Of a stretch of DNA of 11,323 nt, positions 1 to 7,136 are shown in pieces. The stretch is from an uncultured Bacilli bacterium (GTDB lineage Bacteria; Bacillota_I; Bacilli_A; RF39; UBA660). A program made the translations under genes and the position numbers. The DNA is taken from assembly GCA_947598455.1 (NCBI GenBank), contig CANQFI010000051.1:1-11323 (forward strand). The letters are read 5' to 3'. How positions within the stretch are numbered: the stretch's first letter is position 1; every line of letters starts with the position of its first letter. A model generated the notes under the pieces. The model made no database searches. It was not told the origin of the DNA and was given only the letters and a program-made list of their open reading frames with translations.

Positions 1-73
1 AAGAAAGAACTATTACTATATTACCAGTAATTAATAACTTTAACAGTTTATCTTTAAATTTTAAATTTTTCAA
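1..73 (-). CDS. N-terminus of an unidentified membrane or secreted protein (partial)
   Basis: An open frame runs leftward from a TTG at 73-71 off the window edge without a stop, giving 24 residues that begin MKNLKFKDKLLKLLITGN and continue IVIVLS. A short basic stretch followed by a hydrophobic run is typical of a signal peptide or first membrane segment. Support for the start is the ribosome binding site AAAGGTGA (85-78) placed four bases before the TTG, the same geometry as in dacA and nearly the same as in truB. A TTGACA promoter lies upstream at 131-103. The gene is divergent from truB. Too little protein is present to name a family. An ATG start further upstream is not visible. Confidence 0.6.
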   Translation of the reverse strand, partial: MKNLKFKDKLLKLLITGNIVIVLS

Positions 74-102
74 AAAATCACCTTTCTTAGAAAGACAGTT
101 TA

Positions 103-131
103 ATCTTACTATGTGAACTAAATAATGTCAA
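103..131 (-). promoter_or_regulatory. Promoter of the left-edge divergent gene
   Basis: On the minus strand a perfect TTGACA (131-126) is followed after 17 bases by TAAGAT (108-103), a 4/6 match to the sigma-A -10 box. The predicted start lies about 25 bases before the TTG start codon, leaving room for the AAAGGTGA ribosome binding site. Confidence 0.55.
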
Positions 132-149
132 AAATAGATCTTATTTTGA
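128..149. promoter_or_regulatory. Imperfect palindrome between divergent promoters
   Basis: A 22-base imperfect palindrome centred on AGATCT has outer arms TCAAAA and TTTTGA. It sits between the two outward-facing -35 boxes (131-126 minus and 159-164 plus) and overlaps the first. The position suits an operator for the divergent pair, but AT-rich sequence produces such symmetry by chance fairly often. Confidence 0.25.
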
Positions 150-158
150 TATAAGAAT

Positions 159-187
159 TTGACTTAATTATCTCTATATATTAAAAT
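159..187 (+). promoter_or_regulatory. Promoter of truB
   Basis: TTGACT (159-164, 5/6 match) and TAAAAT (182-187, 5/6 match) are separated by 17 bases. They lie about 35 bases upstream of the truB start, with ribosome binding site AAAAAAGGTG between. Confidence 0.6.
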
Positions 188-220
188 CTAATTTGTAAAA
201 TTAATAAAAAAGGTGTTTTT

Positions 221-1075
221 ATGCAGAATGGCGTTTTAATTATCAATAAAGAAAAGGGTATGACAAGTCGTGATGTTGTTAACATTTTAACTAAAATTTT
301 TAAAACAAAAAAGATTGGTCATACAGGGACTCTTGATCCAATAGCTGAAGGAGTCTTAGTTATTTGTCTTGGTAAATATACTAAGTTATGTGAATTATTA
401 ACAAGTAAATATAAAGAGTATATTGCTACAATTAAATTAGGTATTAAAACAGATACTTTGGATATTACTGGTAATATAATAGATAAAAAATCATCTAATA
501 TCAAGGAAAAAGAATTAAAAGATTGCTTAAATTCTTTTCTTGGTAAGAGTATTCAAGAAGTTCCTATTTATTCTGCTGTTAAAGTAAATGGTAAAAAGCT
601 TTATGAGTACGCTAGAGCTCATCAAGAAGTCCAACTACCTAAAAGAGAAATTGAAATCAAAAGTATTGAGTTATTATCTTTTAAAGATGATGAAATAACT
701 TTTAAAGCTACTGTTTCTAAAGGTACTTATATTAGATCTTTAATTAATGATATTTGTTTAAAATTAAATACTGTCGGAACTATGTCATCACTAATAAGAA
801 CTAAACAAGGTGAGTTTACATTAGAAGACTCTTATACTTTAGATGATATTAAAAATAATAATTATCAATTACTAAGTATTGAAGAAGTCTTATCCGATAT
901 TGAAACAATAACTATTAATGATGATTTATATAATAAAGTTAAGAATGGTGTTATTATTGATAAAATATTTAAAGAAGATATAGCTTGTCTTAAATATCAA
1001 GATAAAATCATTGCTTTATATCAAACTTATTCTAAAGATAATAGTAAAGCTAAACCATATATTATGTTTAATTAA
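221..1075 (+). CDS. truB: tRNA pseudouridine(55) synthase TruB
   Basis: TruB converts U55 to pseudouridine in the T-loop of elongator tRNAs in the cytoplasm. The N-terminus GVLIINKEKGMTS is the family's motif I. The catalytic motif GHTGTLDPIAEGVL (residues 33-46) contains the nucleophilic aspartate D39. The downstream KxYxATIKLG-like strand, the PIYSAVKVNGKKLYEYAR motif (around 115-132) and the RSLIND motif near 172 are also present. The last 60 or so residues look like the shortened Firmicutes TruB C-terminal domain, so the 284-residue length is slightly below the usual 290-310. The ATG is preceded by AAAAAAGGTG at good spacing. It is followed 23 bp later by the transglutaminase-like gene and probably cotranscribed with it. 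In many Firmicutes truB is followed by ribF, which is not the case here. Confidence 0.97.
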   Translation: MQNGVLIINKEKGMTSRDVVNILTKIFKTKKIGHTGTLDPIAEGVLVICLGKYTKLCELLTSKYKEYIATIKLGIKTDTLDITGNIIDKKSSNIKEKELKDCLNSFLGKSIQEVPIYSAVKVNGKKLYEYARAHQEVQLPKREIEIKSIELLSFKDDEITFKATVSKGTYIRSLINDICLKLNTVGTMSSLIRTKQGEFTLEDSYTLDDIKNNNYQLLSIEEVLSDIETITINDDLYNKVKNGVIIDKIFKEDIACLKYQDKIIALYQTYSKDNSKAKPYIMFN

Positions 1076-1098
1076 TAATTAAAAAAGGGGGAATTATT

Positions 1099-2012
1099 AT
1101 GCGAACAGTATCTAATGTTACTAGAGATCAATTAATGAAGTTTGTCGCTTTTAATGCTTTTTATAGCAAAGAAGTAATGTATAGTTTACAAAATCGTTTA
1201 AATGAATTTAAAATTTTTGGTCAAAAACAGCCATATTACTATGCATATTTAAATATTATTAAAAGAACAGCCCGTTTAATAAAATCTTTAAATATTGAAG
1301 ATCCTTTTACTAAATGTAGTTTTTTTATTATTTATTGTGGCTAGGTCTTTTTAGTCAAAATCGTACTTTTAATTTTAATGAAGAAAATCGTATTTCAGAC
1401 ATATCTGCTTTAGGTGCTGATATCATGTTAGGTAATGCAGCTTGTTTAAATAATGCAGATATGTTATGTCGTATCTTACGTTCTACTGGTACTGAATCTT
1501 ATATTATTGGTTGTGATGTTCCAGATATTATTGCTCATCATACTATAGAATCCTCTAAGAAAACTAAATGGCAAAGTCTTGTTTCACCTAATATGGATAA
1601 CAATCAATTAAAAGATATATATGAGAAATTATCTACTCTTGAATTTTTAGACTTTGGTAATCATGCTCTTTCTTTATTTGCATATCAACAAAATTATTAT
1701 TTGGCGGATCCAACGAATTTAACTTTTTTAAGTATAACTGATTTATTAGAAGCAACTTTTAGTGGTGAAGAAACGAAAGCTGAATTAAAACCAGCGGTTA
1801 CCTTAATGTTAGAAGATGTTGACACTCAAAAATTTAAAGATTTAGTTCTTAGATCTTTTATTTTTAGTGATGAACCCTCCATAGAAGTTCCCTTTATTAA
1901 CTATCACTCAGATCTTAGTCGCGATATTATCACTCAAAATGTATCTTTAATTAATGAATTTTATGAAGATAATCAACCAGATATTAATATCGTATGTAAA
2001 ACCTTAAAATAA
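1099..2012 (+). CDS. Transglutaminase-like cysteine protein, split by a -1 frameshift
   Basis: Two overlapping frames, 1099-1344 and 1335-2012, make one protein if the ribosome or polymerase shifts -1 at the T7 run at 1320-1326. The joined product is 304 residues, and the second half has no ribosome binding site of its own. In fused numbering, C116 (GNAACLNNADML), H189 (FGNHALSLF) and D204 (YYLADPTNL) match the order and spacing of the Cys-His-Asp triad of transglutaminase-like, papain-fold enzymes. I see no signal peptide or membrane segment, so it is probably cytoplasmic. The ATG has an AAGGGGG ribosome binding site and lies 23 bp after truB. The substrate cannot be read from the sequence; it could be a protease, an amidase or an inactive binder. 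The frameshift could be programmed recoding, a recent inactivating mutation or a homopolymer sequencing error. All three triad residues lie in the downstream frame, so the upstream 81-residue product alone would be inactive. Confidence 0.7.
1320..1326 (+). other. T_TTT_TTT slippery heptamer at the frame junction
   Basis: Read in the upstream frame, the bases are AGT TTT TTT ATT, so the run fits the -1 slip pattern X_XXY_YYZ exactly. After slipping, reading continues Tyr-Tyr-Leu-Leu-Trp into the downstream frame. The zero-frame stop TAG lies at 1342-1344, 15 bases after the run. I see no strong downstream hairpin and no upstream Shine-Dalgarno-like stimulator. One extra T would also restore the frame. 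Confidence 0.5.
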
Positions 2013-2029
2013 ATATAATAAGATAATAC

Positions 2030-2058
2030 TTGATATTTTAAATAATATTTGTTATATT
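2030..2058 (+). promoter_or_regulatory. Promoter of rpsO
   Basis: TTGATA (2030-2035) and TATATT (2053-2058) are separated by 17 bases, each a 5/6 match to sigma-A boxes. The predicted start near 2065 gives a leader of about 77 bases before rpsO. Confidence 0.6.
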
Positions 2059-2064
2059 ATCTAA

Positions 2065-2141
2065 GTAAGTTTATTCTTGGTTAGGAAGTCTCCGTATCCT
2101 TACTATGATTAAACGGTTAAAATTATAAAGGAGGAATTATA
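2065..2141 (+). promoter_or_regulatory. rpsO leader, possible S15 autoregulatory RNA
   Basis: The leader can form GTAAG (2065-2069) with CTTAC (2099-2103). CCGT (2092-2095) in that loop can pair with ACGG (2113-2116) downstream, giving an H-type pseudoknot topology just before the AAAGGAGG ribosome binding site (2127-2134). S15 is known to repress its own translation through structured leaders in several bacterial groups. The pairings are short, and a competing GGA/TCC hairpin (2084-2093) exists, so the fold is tentative. Confidence 0.4.
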
Positions 2142-2411
2142 ATGGCTATTTCTAAAGAAAGAAAAGCTGAATTAATTAAACAATTCGGTAAAAATGAGCA
2201 AGATAGTGGAGCTACTGAAGTTCAAATCGCTATCCTTACAGAAGAAATTAATAATTTAACTGAACATTTGAAGACTCATATTCATGATTATCATTCAAAA
2301 AGAGGACTTCAAATGATGGTTGGTAAAAGACGTAGTTTACTAGATTATTTAAAGAAAAATGATGTAGTAAGTTATAGAAAAACTATTGAAGCCCTTGGCA
2401 TAAGAAAATAG
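2142..2411 (+). CDS. rpsO: 30S ribosomal protein S15
   Basis: S15 is an early-binding protein of the small-subunit platform that contacts the 16S rRNA central domain. The 89-residue length is the family norm. Hallmarks are visible: [20 protein letters not shown] (residues 23-42), [11 protein letters not shown], then [11 protein letters not shown] and the terminal LGIRK. The usual GSPEVQI is GATEVQI here, a mild change. The start is fixed by AAAGGAGG seven bases upstream. The gene has its own promoter and leader and is followed by a terminator hairpin and pnp, the conserved rpsO-pnp order. Confidence 0.99.
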   Translation: MAISKERKAELIKQFGKNEQDSGATEVQIAILTEEINNLTEHLKTHIHDYHSKRGLQMMVGKRRSLLDYLKKNDVVSYRKTIEALGIRK

Positions 2412-2420
2412 TAAAAAGTA

Positions 2421-2447
2421 GGCACTTATTTTTAAGTGTCTTTTTTT
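2421..2447 (+). terminator. Intrinsic terminator between rpsO and pnp
   Basis: GGCACTTA (2421-2428) pairs with TAAGTGTC (2433-2440) over 8 bp with one G-U pair and a TTTT loop, followed by seven Ts (2441-2447). pnp starts only 22 bp later on the same strand and I see no separate promoter in the gap. The hairpin therefore probably works as a partial terminator or mRNA-stabilising element that lowers pnp relative to rpsO. Confidence 0.8.
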
Positions 2448-2468
2448 CGGAAAAGAGGTAAGTAAAAA

Positions 2469-4706
2469 ATGAGTAAAAAAGTTTTTGAATTAGATTTTTT
2501 AGGTAAAAAAATCACTATTGAAACTGGTGAATTAGCTAAACAAGCTAATGGCTCAGTTTTGGTAAGATATGGAGACACAGTTATTTTAACTGCTGCAGTA
2601 ATGGGGCATACGCCAATCACTCAAGATTTTTTCCCATTAACAGTTTTATATCAAGAAAAATTATATTCTGTAGGTAAAATACCTGGAGGATTTATTAAAA
2701 GGGAGGGAAGACCTACTGATCAAGCAACTTTAACAGCTAGATTAATCGATCGTCCAATTAGACCAATGTTTGATGAAAATTTCCGTAATGAAGTTCAAGT
2801 AATTAATACCGTTTTATCTGTTGACCAAGATAATTCTCCTGAAATGGCCGCTTTACTTGGTTCATCATTAGCACTATGTATTAGTGACATTCCATTTGAT
2901 GGTCCAGTAGCTGGTGTTATAGTTGGTAAAATAGGTAAAGATTATATTATTAATCCTAGTGTTGAAGAATCTGAACAATCTTCTATTCATTTGACTGTTG
3001 CAGGTACTAAAGAAGCTATTTGTATGGTTGAAGCTGGTTCTAAAGAAGTATCTGAAAAAGATATGTTAGGTGCTTTAATGTTTGGTCATGAACATATTAA
3101 AAAATTATGTGAATTCCAAGAAAAGATTGTTAAAGAAATCGGTAAACCAAAAGTTGAAGTTGAACTAGCCAAAATTGATGAAAAACTTGAACAAGAAGTT
3201 AAAGATTTTGCTACGGAAAGAATGTATGAAGCTTTATCGTCTGATAAATCTAAACTTGAAAAGTATGCCGAGATTGATGCAGTTAAAGAAGATACTTTAG
3301 AAAACTTTGCTGAGATTTATGGTGAAGATGAAAATATCGATGAGATTCTAGCCCAAGTCAAAAAAGTTGTTGATAGTATTGAAGGGTTAGTAGTTCGTCG
3401 TATTGTTAATAAAGATAAGAAAAGAATTGACGGTCGTGGTATGAAAGAAATTCGTCCACTATCTGCTATGATTGATTTATTACCAAGAACTCATGGCTCA
3501 GCTGTCTTTACTCGTGGTGAAACTCAAGCTTTAGCTACAACTACATTAGGTTCTTTAGAAGAAAACCAAATCTTAGATGGTTTAGGTTTAGAAGACTCTA
3601 AAAGATTTATGTTACATTATAACTTCCCACAATTCTCAGTTGGTGAAGTAGGACGTTATGGTTCTCCAGGTCGTCGTGAAATAGGTCATGGTGCTTTAGG
3701 TGAAAGAGCTTTATTACAAGTAATGCCTGATGAAAAAGAATTCCCATATACTGTTCGTGTTGTATCTGAAATTCTAGAAAGTAATGGATCATCATCTCAA
3801 GCTACTATATGTGCTGGTTGCTTAAGTTTAATGGCTGCTGGTGTTCCAATTAAAGCTCCCGTTGCTGGTATTGCTATGGGCCTTATCACATCTGAAGATG
3901 GTAAAAAATATACTGTTTTAACTGATATCCAAGGGTTAGAAGACCATATGGGTGATATGGACTTTAAAGTAGCTGGTACTAGAAAAGGTATTACAGCTTT
4001 ACAAATGGATATTAAAATTAAAGGTGTAACCGAAAAGATTTTAAAAGAAGCTTTAGCTCAAGCTAAAGAAGCACGTATGGAAATCTTAGATTTAATGGAA
4101 TCAGTAATTCCTGAACCACGTAAAGAATTATCTAAGTATGCTCCTAAAATTGAAATCTTACATATCAATCCTGATAAGATTAAAGATGTTATTGGTAAAG
4201 GTGGCGATATGATTACTAAGATTATCTTAGAAGCTTCTCATGTTAATTCTGTAAATGATGTTAATGCTGTTAAAGTAGATCTTCAAGATGATGGAACAGT
4301 TTTAATCTATCACCAAAATAAAGATATTATTAATGCCACTAAAGAAATGATTGAAAATGTTGCTCGTGAAGTTGAAGAAGGTAAGATTTATAATGGTAAA
4401 ATAGTTAAAGTAGAAGACTTCGGTTGCTTTGTTGAATTATGGCCTGGTTGTGAAGGTATGTGTCATGTTTCACAACTTGCTTGGGAAAGAGTAGATAATC
4501 CTAAAAAATTATTTAAAGTAGGGGATGAAATTATTGTTAAAGCTGAAGGCTACGATAATCGTAATCGTTTAAATCTTTCTCGTAAAGCAGCTTTACCAAA
4601 ACCAGAAAGAAAAGAAGACAAAGATGATAAAAAAGAAGTAAAAGAAACTAAAGCAGATAAAAAATCAAAAAAAGAAGTTAAAAAGAGCGAGAAAAAAGAA
4701 GACTAA
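2469..4706 (+). CDS. pnp: Polyribonucleotide nucleotidyltransferase (PNPase)
   Basis: PNPase is a trimeric, phosphate-dependent 3'-5' exoribonuclease that degrades mRNA and can add tails. Domain order is complete: first RNase PH domain (about 10-215, with GREGRPT-like IKREGRPTDQ and RLIDRPIRPMF), helical linker (about 240-310), second RNase PH domain (about 325-550), KH domain with the GKGG loop at 576-579, and S1 domain (about 641-708). Active-site aspartates are seen as D486 and D492 in the TDIQGLEDHMGDMDFKVAGT motif, with GRYGSPGRREIGHGALGERA upstream. Residues 709-745 are a tail almost wholly of Lys, Glu and Asp, a possible RNA or partner contact. The 745-residue length is slightly above the usual 700-720 because of that tail. 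The ribosome binding site AAGAGGT lies nine bases before the ATG. It is expressed behind rpsO through a partial terminator. Confidence 0.99.
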   Translation: MSKKVFELDFLGKKITIETGELAKQANGSVLVRYGDTVILTAAVMGHTPITQDFFPLTVLYQEKLYSVGKIPGGFIKREGRPTDQATLTARLIDRPIRPMFDENFRNEVQVINTVLSVDQDNSPEMAALLGSSLALCISDIPFDGPVAGVIVGKIGKDYIINPSVEESEQSSIHLTVAGTKEAICMVEAGSKEVSEKDMLGALMFGHEHIKKLCEFQEKIVKEIGKPKVEVELAKIDEKLEQEVKDFATERMYEALSSDKSKLEKYAEIDAVKEDTLENFAEIYGEDENIDEILAQVKKVVDSIEGLVVRRIVNKDKKRIDGRGMKEIRPLSAMIDLLPRTHGSAVFTRGETQALATTTLGSLEENQILDGLGLEDSKRFMLHYNFPQFSVGEVGRYGSPGRREIGHGALGERALLQVMPDEKEFPYTVRVVSEILESNGSSSQATICAGCLSLMAAGVPIKAPVAGIAMGLITSEDGKKYTVLTDIQGLEDHMGDMDFKVAGTRKGITALQMDIKIKGVTEKILKEALAQAKEARMEILDLMESVIPEPRKELSKYAPKIEILHINPDKIKDVIGKGGDMITKIILEASHVNSVNDVNAVKVDLQDDGTVLIYHQNKDIINATKEMIENVAREVEEGKIYNGKIVKVEDFGCFVELWPGCEGMCHVSQLAWERVDNPKKLFKVGDEIIVKAEGYDNRNRLNLSRKAALPKPERKEDKDDKKEVKETKADKKSKKEVKKSEKKED

Positions 4707-4738
4707 AAAAATCTAGATTTAAATTTTCTAGATTTTTT
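4706..4738. terminator. Bidirectional terminator between convergent genes
   Basis: A perfect 12-base inverted repeat, AAAAAATCTAGA (4706-4717) and TCTAGATTTTTT (4727-4738), encloses a 9-base loop. Each strand reads a TCTAGA stem followed by a T run, so it can end pnp rightward and the convergent gene leftward, whose stop is at 4745. Confidence 0.8.
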
Positions 4739-4744
4739 AAATTT

Positions 4745-7057
4745 CTAATAACCATTAACTTCTGTGCCATTTTGATTAATATTAATATCAGTTCCAGTAT
4801 CAGTATAATTATCAGTTACTTCATTTTCACTATCAAGAGGTGCTTCTAAATTACCATTTTCATTATTATAATATTCATTAATATCAGGAGTGTACATTCC
4901 CGAAACAGTTTGAAATAAAACACCTACTGGCGTACTATTATAAAGTTCTGAACTAAAATTATTTCTAACATTATTTAATTCTTCCTCGCTAAGCGTAACA
5001 ACACTACCATTTGCTGAAGTATTAATATTAGAAATATCACTTGCCCAATCCTCAGTAAACTCTAAATTAATAGATAAATTTTCATCCTTTGCAACTTTAG
5101 TAGAAAAAGCAAAAGATATTTTTAATCTATCATTATTAATATCTTTACTAAATTTAATAGTACCAGTAAAATCTCCATCATCATCTTTTAATGTATAATC
5201 AAATTCAATATCATTTTCTTCCAATTTTTTAACATCTAATATTAATAAATCTTTATCATCTTTAGAAAATGTAATTTTATTACCATCAGCATTATTAATT
5301 CCTATAACATTTATTTTAGATTCTTCTCTTTTTCCAGTTTCATCATTATCTGTTACGAAATATAAATAAGCCTCAAAATAATTTTTATCTTTAGAGTAAT
5401 AATGGAAATCAATTTCTTCTTTCTCATCATTTAATGCGAATCCTACAATTGAATTTTTATTTCCATAAGTATAAATATTAATATATAATATGTCATCATT
5501 AGTTATTTTTTCATCAACATTAATATCTAATTTTGTTTTTACTTCATCTTTAGTTATACCAGTAATATTAGCAATTATTTCTAATGTTTTTTCATCATTT
5601 TTAAATTCATCAACAATGTATTTTAAAGTTCTTCTTTTATTATCTAAATCCATTATATATTTATTATTAGTAACTTTTAATTTATTACCATTTATTGTTA
5701 TACTAGCATCTTCTTTAGATAGTTTATTTTCATCTATACTACTTATTAATGCTTTAGAGAGCTTATCAGTAAGATAAGTTAAATCCTCATTACTAACTTT
5801 ATTAGTATTATCAAGTAAAAATTGAAAACTTGAAAATATATCACTTATTTCGTTATTATTTACTTCTCCAGTATATATAAGACCTATTTTTCCATTAACA
5901 TCACGATATGTCGAAAATCTTTCATACTTTTTATTATCTTTAACATATGAATAAGCACTATATTCTAAATTATTAGGAGTTGTTATTGAATAACCTAATT
6001 GTAAGTTTTGATTTTGAGGATTTATTCCATAATTTAATGCATATTTATGACCAGAATAGGGTTTTAAAACTTCAATATTGGAATCCAAGGAAAGTTGTAT
6101 ATCATATATTGCTTTATTATGAACTATTTCATTAATTGACGTATTTACTTCTTTAAATACTCCATCTATTGTTGTTGAATAAACATTCATCGGATCATTA
6201 AAGAATGTTTTAAGCACATAAGGATAAACAACAAAGTATCCAATAGCACCTAAGCCTATTAAAACAATTAAAATAATAAATAAAGGAGTTTTACTTTTTT
6301 TCTTAGGTAATGGTTCGTTAGATTCTATAAAACCTATATTTGTTATGTTAGCATCGTTACTCATTGGTTTACTCGGACCAAAAGTTCCACCACTACTAAC
6401 TGGATTATTAACAGGAGTAGGGGTAGTTGTTGGCGTTATATTTCCATTTTGCCCATCATTATTTAATGGTTCTTCATTATTAATAGTTTGAGGATTGATA
6501 TTTACCGGCTGTTCATACACTGATTGATTTGTTGTTCCAATTTCATTTATTACTTGTTCAGTTTGTACTTGTTGAACGTTTTGAACTGGTTGTACTGATT
6601 GAATAGTTTGTACTGGTTGTACAGGCTGAATTGGTTGAACAGATTGAACAGGTTCCATTGATTGAGTTGTTTGAGCGGTTTGAACGATTTGAGTTGATTG
6701 AATTGGTTGTTGTACAGGAGTTTGTACTTCCTGCATAGGTTGTTGTATTGAATTTTGTCCTGGCTGAATAGGTTCTGGTTCAATTATAGGTTGAGAATTT
6801 ATCGCTGTTAAAGCCTCTACAACTGGTGTTGAATTCACATTTTGTACTTGTATAGTTTGGGAAGCAGGAGGAACTATTTCAACATTTTGTGGAATTGTTT
6901 CAACTGGTGCTTGATTAATATTAGGTACAGCATCAGGTTGAATTACATTTATATTTTCAATAACTGAAGGTGGTTCCACAAGATTACTATTTAATGCAGG
7001 CGAATTATTTAAATTTGAAGAATTCGTTCCTATTAAATTGTTATTTTGTTCGTTCAT
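4745..7057 (-). CDS. Single-pass membrane protein with Gln/Pro-rich cytoplasmic tail (paralog A)
   Basis: I do not recognise a named family. The 770-residue protein begins with about 250 residues of Asn/Gln/Pro/Val-rich low-complexity sequence, including a Q-every-third-residue stretch at about 101-168. KKKSK (252-256) precedes one hydrophobic segment at 258-278, so the tail is predicted cytoplasmic and the remaining 490 residues outside. The outer part is strand-rich, Asp/Asn/Lys-rich and lacks cysteine, ending in an acidic Asn/Thr tail. It is a diverged paralog of the protein at 8377-10425. After the membrane segment both carry a V-F-K-x-[VI]-N motif, and both carry the pattern DDI-INI-T-G-NS-VGF (here ending at V538-F540). 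The gene sits 79 bp downstream of dacA on the same strand with its own extended -10 promoter. A scaffold, wall-sensing or adhesion role is possible; none is shown. Confidence 0.85.
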   Translation of the reverse strand: MNEQNNNLIGTNSSNLNNSPALNSNLVEPPSVIENINVIQPDAVPNINQAPVETIPQNVEIVPPASQTIQVQNVNSTPVVEALTAINSQPIIEPEPIQPGQNSIQQPMQEVQTPVQQPIQSTQIVQTAQTTQSMEPVQSVQPIQPVQPVQTIQSVQPVQNVQQVQTEQVINEIGTTNQSVYEQPVNINPQTINNEEPLNNDGQNGNITPTTTPTPVNNPVSSGGTFGPSKPMSNDANITNIGFIESNEPLPKKKSKTPLFIILIVLIGLGAIGYFVVYPYVLKTFFNDPMNVYSTTIDGVFKEVNTSINEIVHNKAIYDIQLSLDSNIEVLKPYSGHKYALNYGINPQNQNLQLGYSITTPNNLEYSAYSYVKDNKKYERFSTYRDVNGKIGLIYTGEVNNNEISDIFSSFQFLLDNTNKVSNEDLTYLTDKLSKALISSIDENKLSKEDASITINGNKLKVTNNKYIMDLDNKRRTLKYIVDEFKNDEKTLEIIANITGITKDEVKTKLDINVDEKITNDDILYINIYTYGNKNSIVGFALNDEKEEIDFHYYSKDKNYFEAYLYFVTDNDETGKREESKINVIGINNADGNKITFSKDDKDLLILDVKKLEENDIEFDYTLKDDDGDFTGTIKFSKDINNDRLKISFAFSTKVAKDENLSINLEFTEDWASDISNINTSANGSVVTLSEEELNNVRNNFSSELYNSTPVGVLFQTVSGMYTPDINEYYNNENGNLEAPLDSENEVTDNYTDTGTDININQNGTEVNGY
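6554..6757 (-). repeat. Degenerate 9-base repeat encoding x-x-Gln units
   Basis: Within paralog A (residues 101-168) glutamine recurs about every third residue in units such as PVQ, SVQ, PIQ, TIQ and NVQ. The DNA shows imperfect 9-base periodicity on the plus strand as variants of TTGAACTGG and TTGTACAGG. The copies are diverged, so expansion by slippage followed by drift is likely. Confidence 0.7.
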
Positions 7058-7099
7058 AAAAACTCACTTCTTCCTCTATTATAAATTTATCTATAATAA

Positions 7100-7128
7100 A
7101 TTATAACATAAAGCTTAAAAGAAATACA
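7100..7128 (-). promoter_or_regulatory. Promoter of paralog A (extended -10)
   Basis: On the minus strand TGTTATAAT (7108-7100) is an extended -10 element with a perfect TATAAT. The -35 position (7128-7123, TGTATT) is weak, as is usual with extended -10 promoters. No terminator is visible after the dacA stop, so read-through from dacA is also possible. The gene's ribosome binding site is AGTGAG or the GAGG just upstream of it. Confidence 0.5.
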
Positions 7129-7136
7129 TTAATTAA

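Noticed and set aside
1335..2012. Independent gene starting at TTG 1335
   Set aside because: There is no ribosome binding site before it, it overlaps the upstream frame at a T7 run, and the combined frames give one sensible protein, so it is treated as the second half of a frameshifted gene.
5490..5777. 95-residue plus-strand open frame inside paralog A
   Set aside because: It is the antisense shadow of the AT-rich membrane-protein gene, hydrophobic only because of T-rich codons, with no ribosome binding site.
6550..6783. 77-residue minus-strand frame overlapping the Q-rich repeat
   Set aside because: It is an alternate frame of the same 9-base repeat and gives only Asn/Gln/Leu low-complexity sequence.
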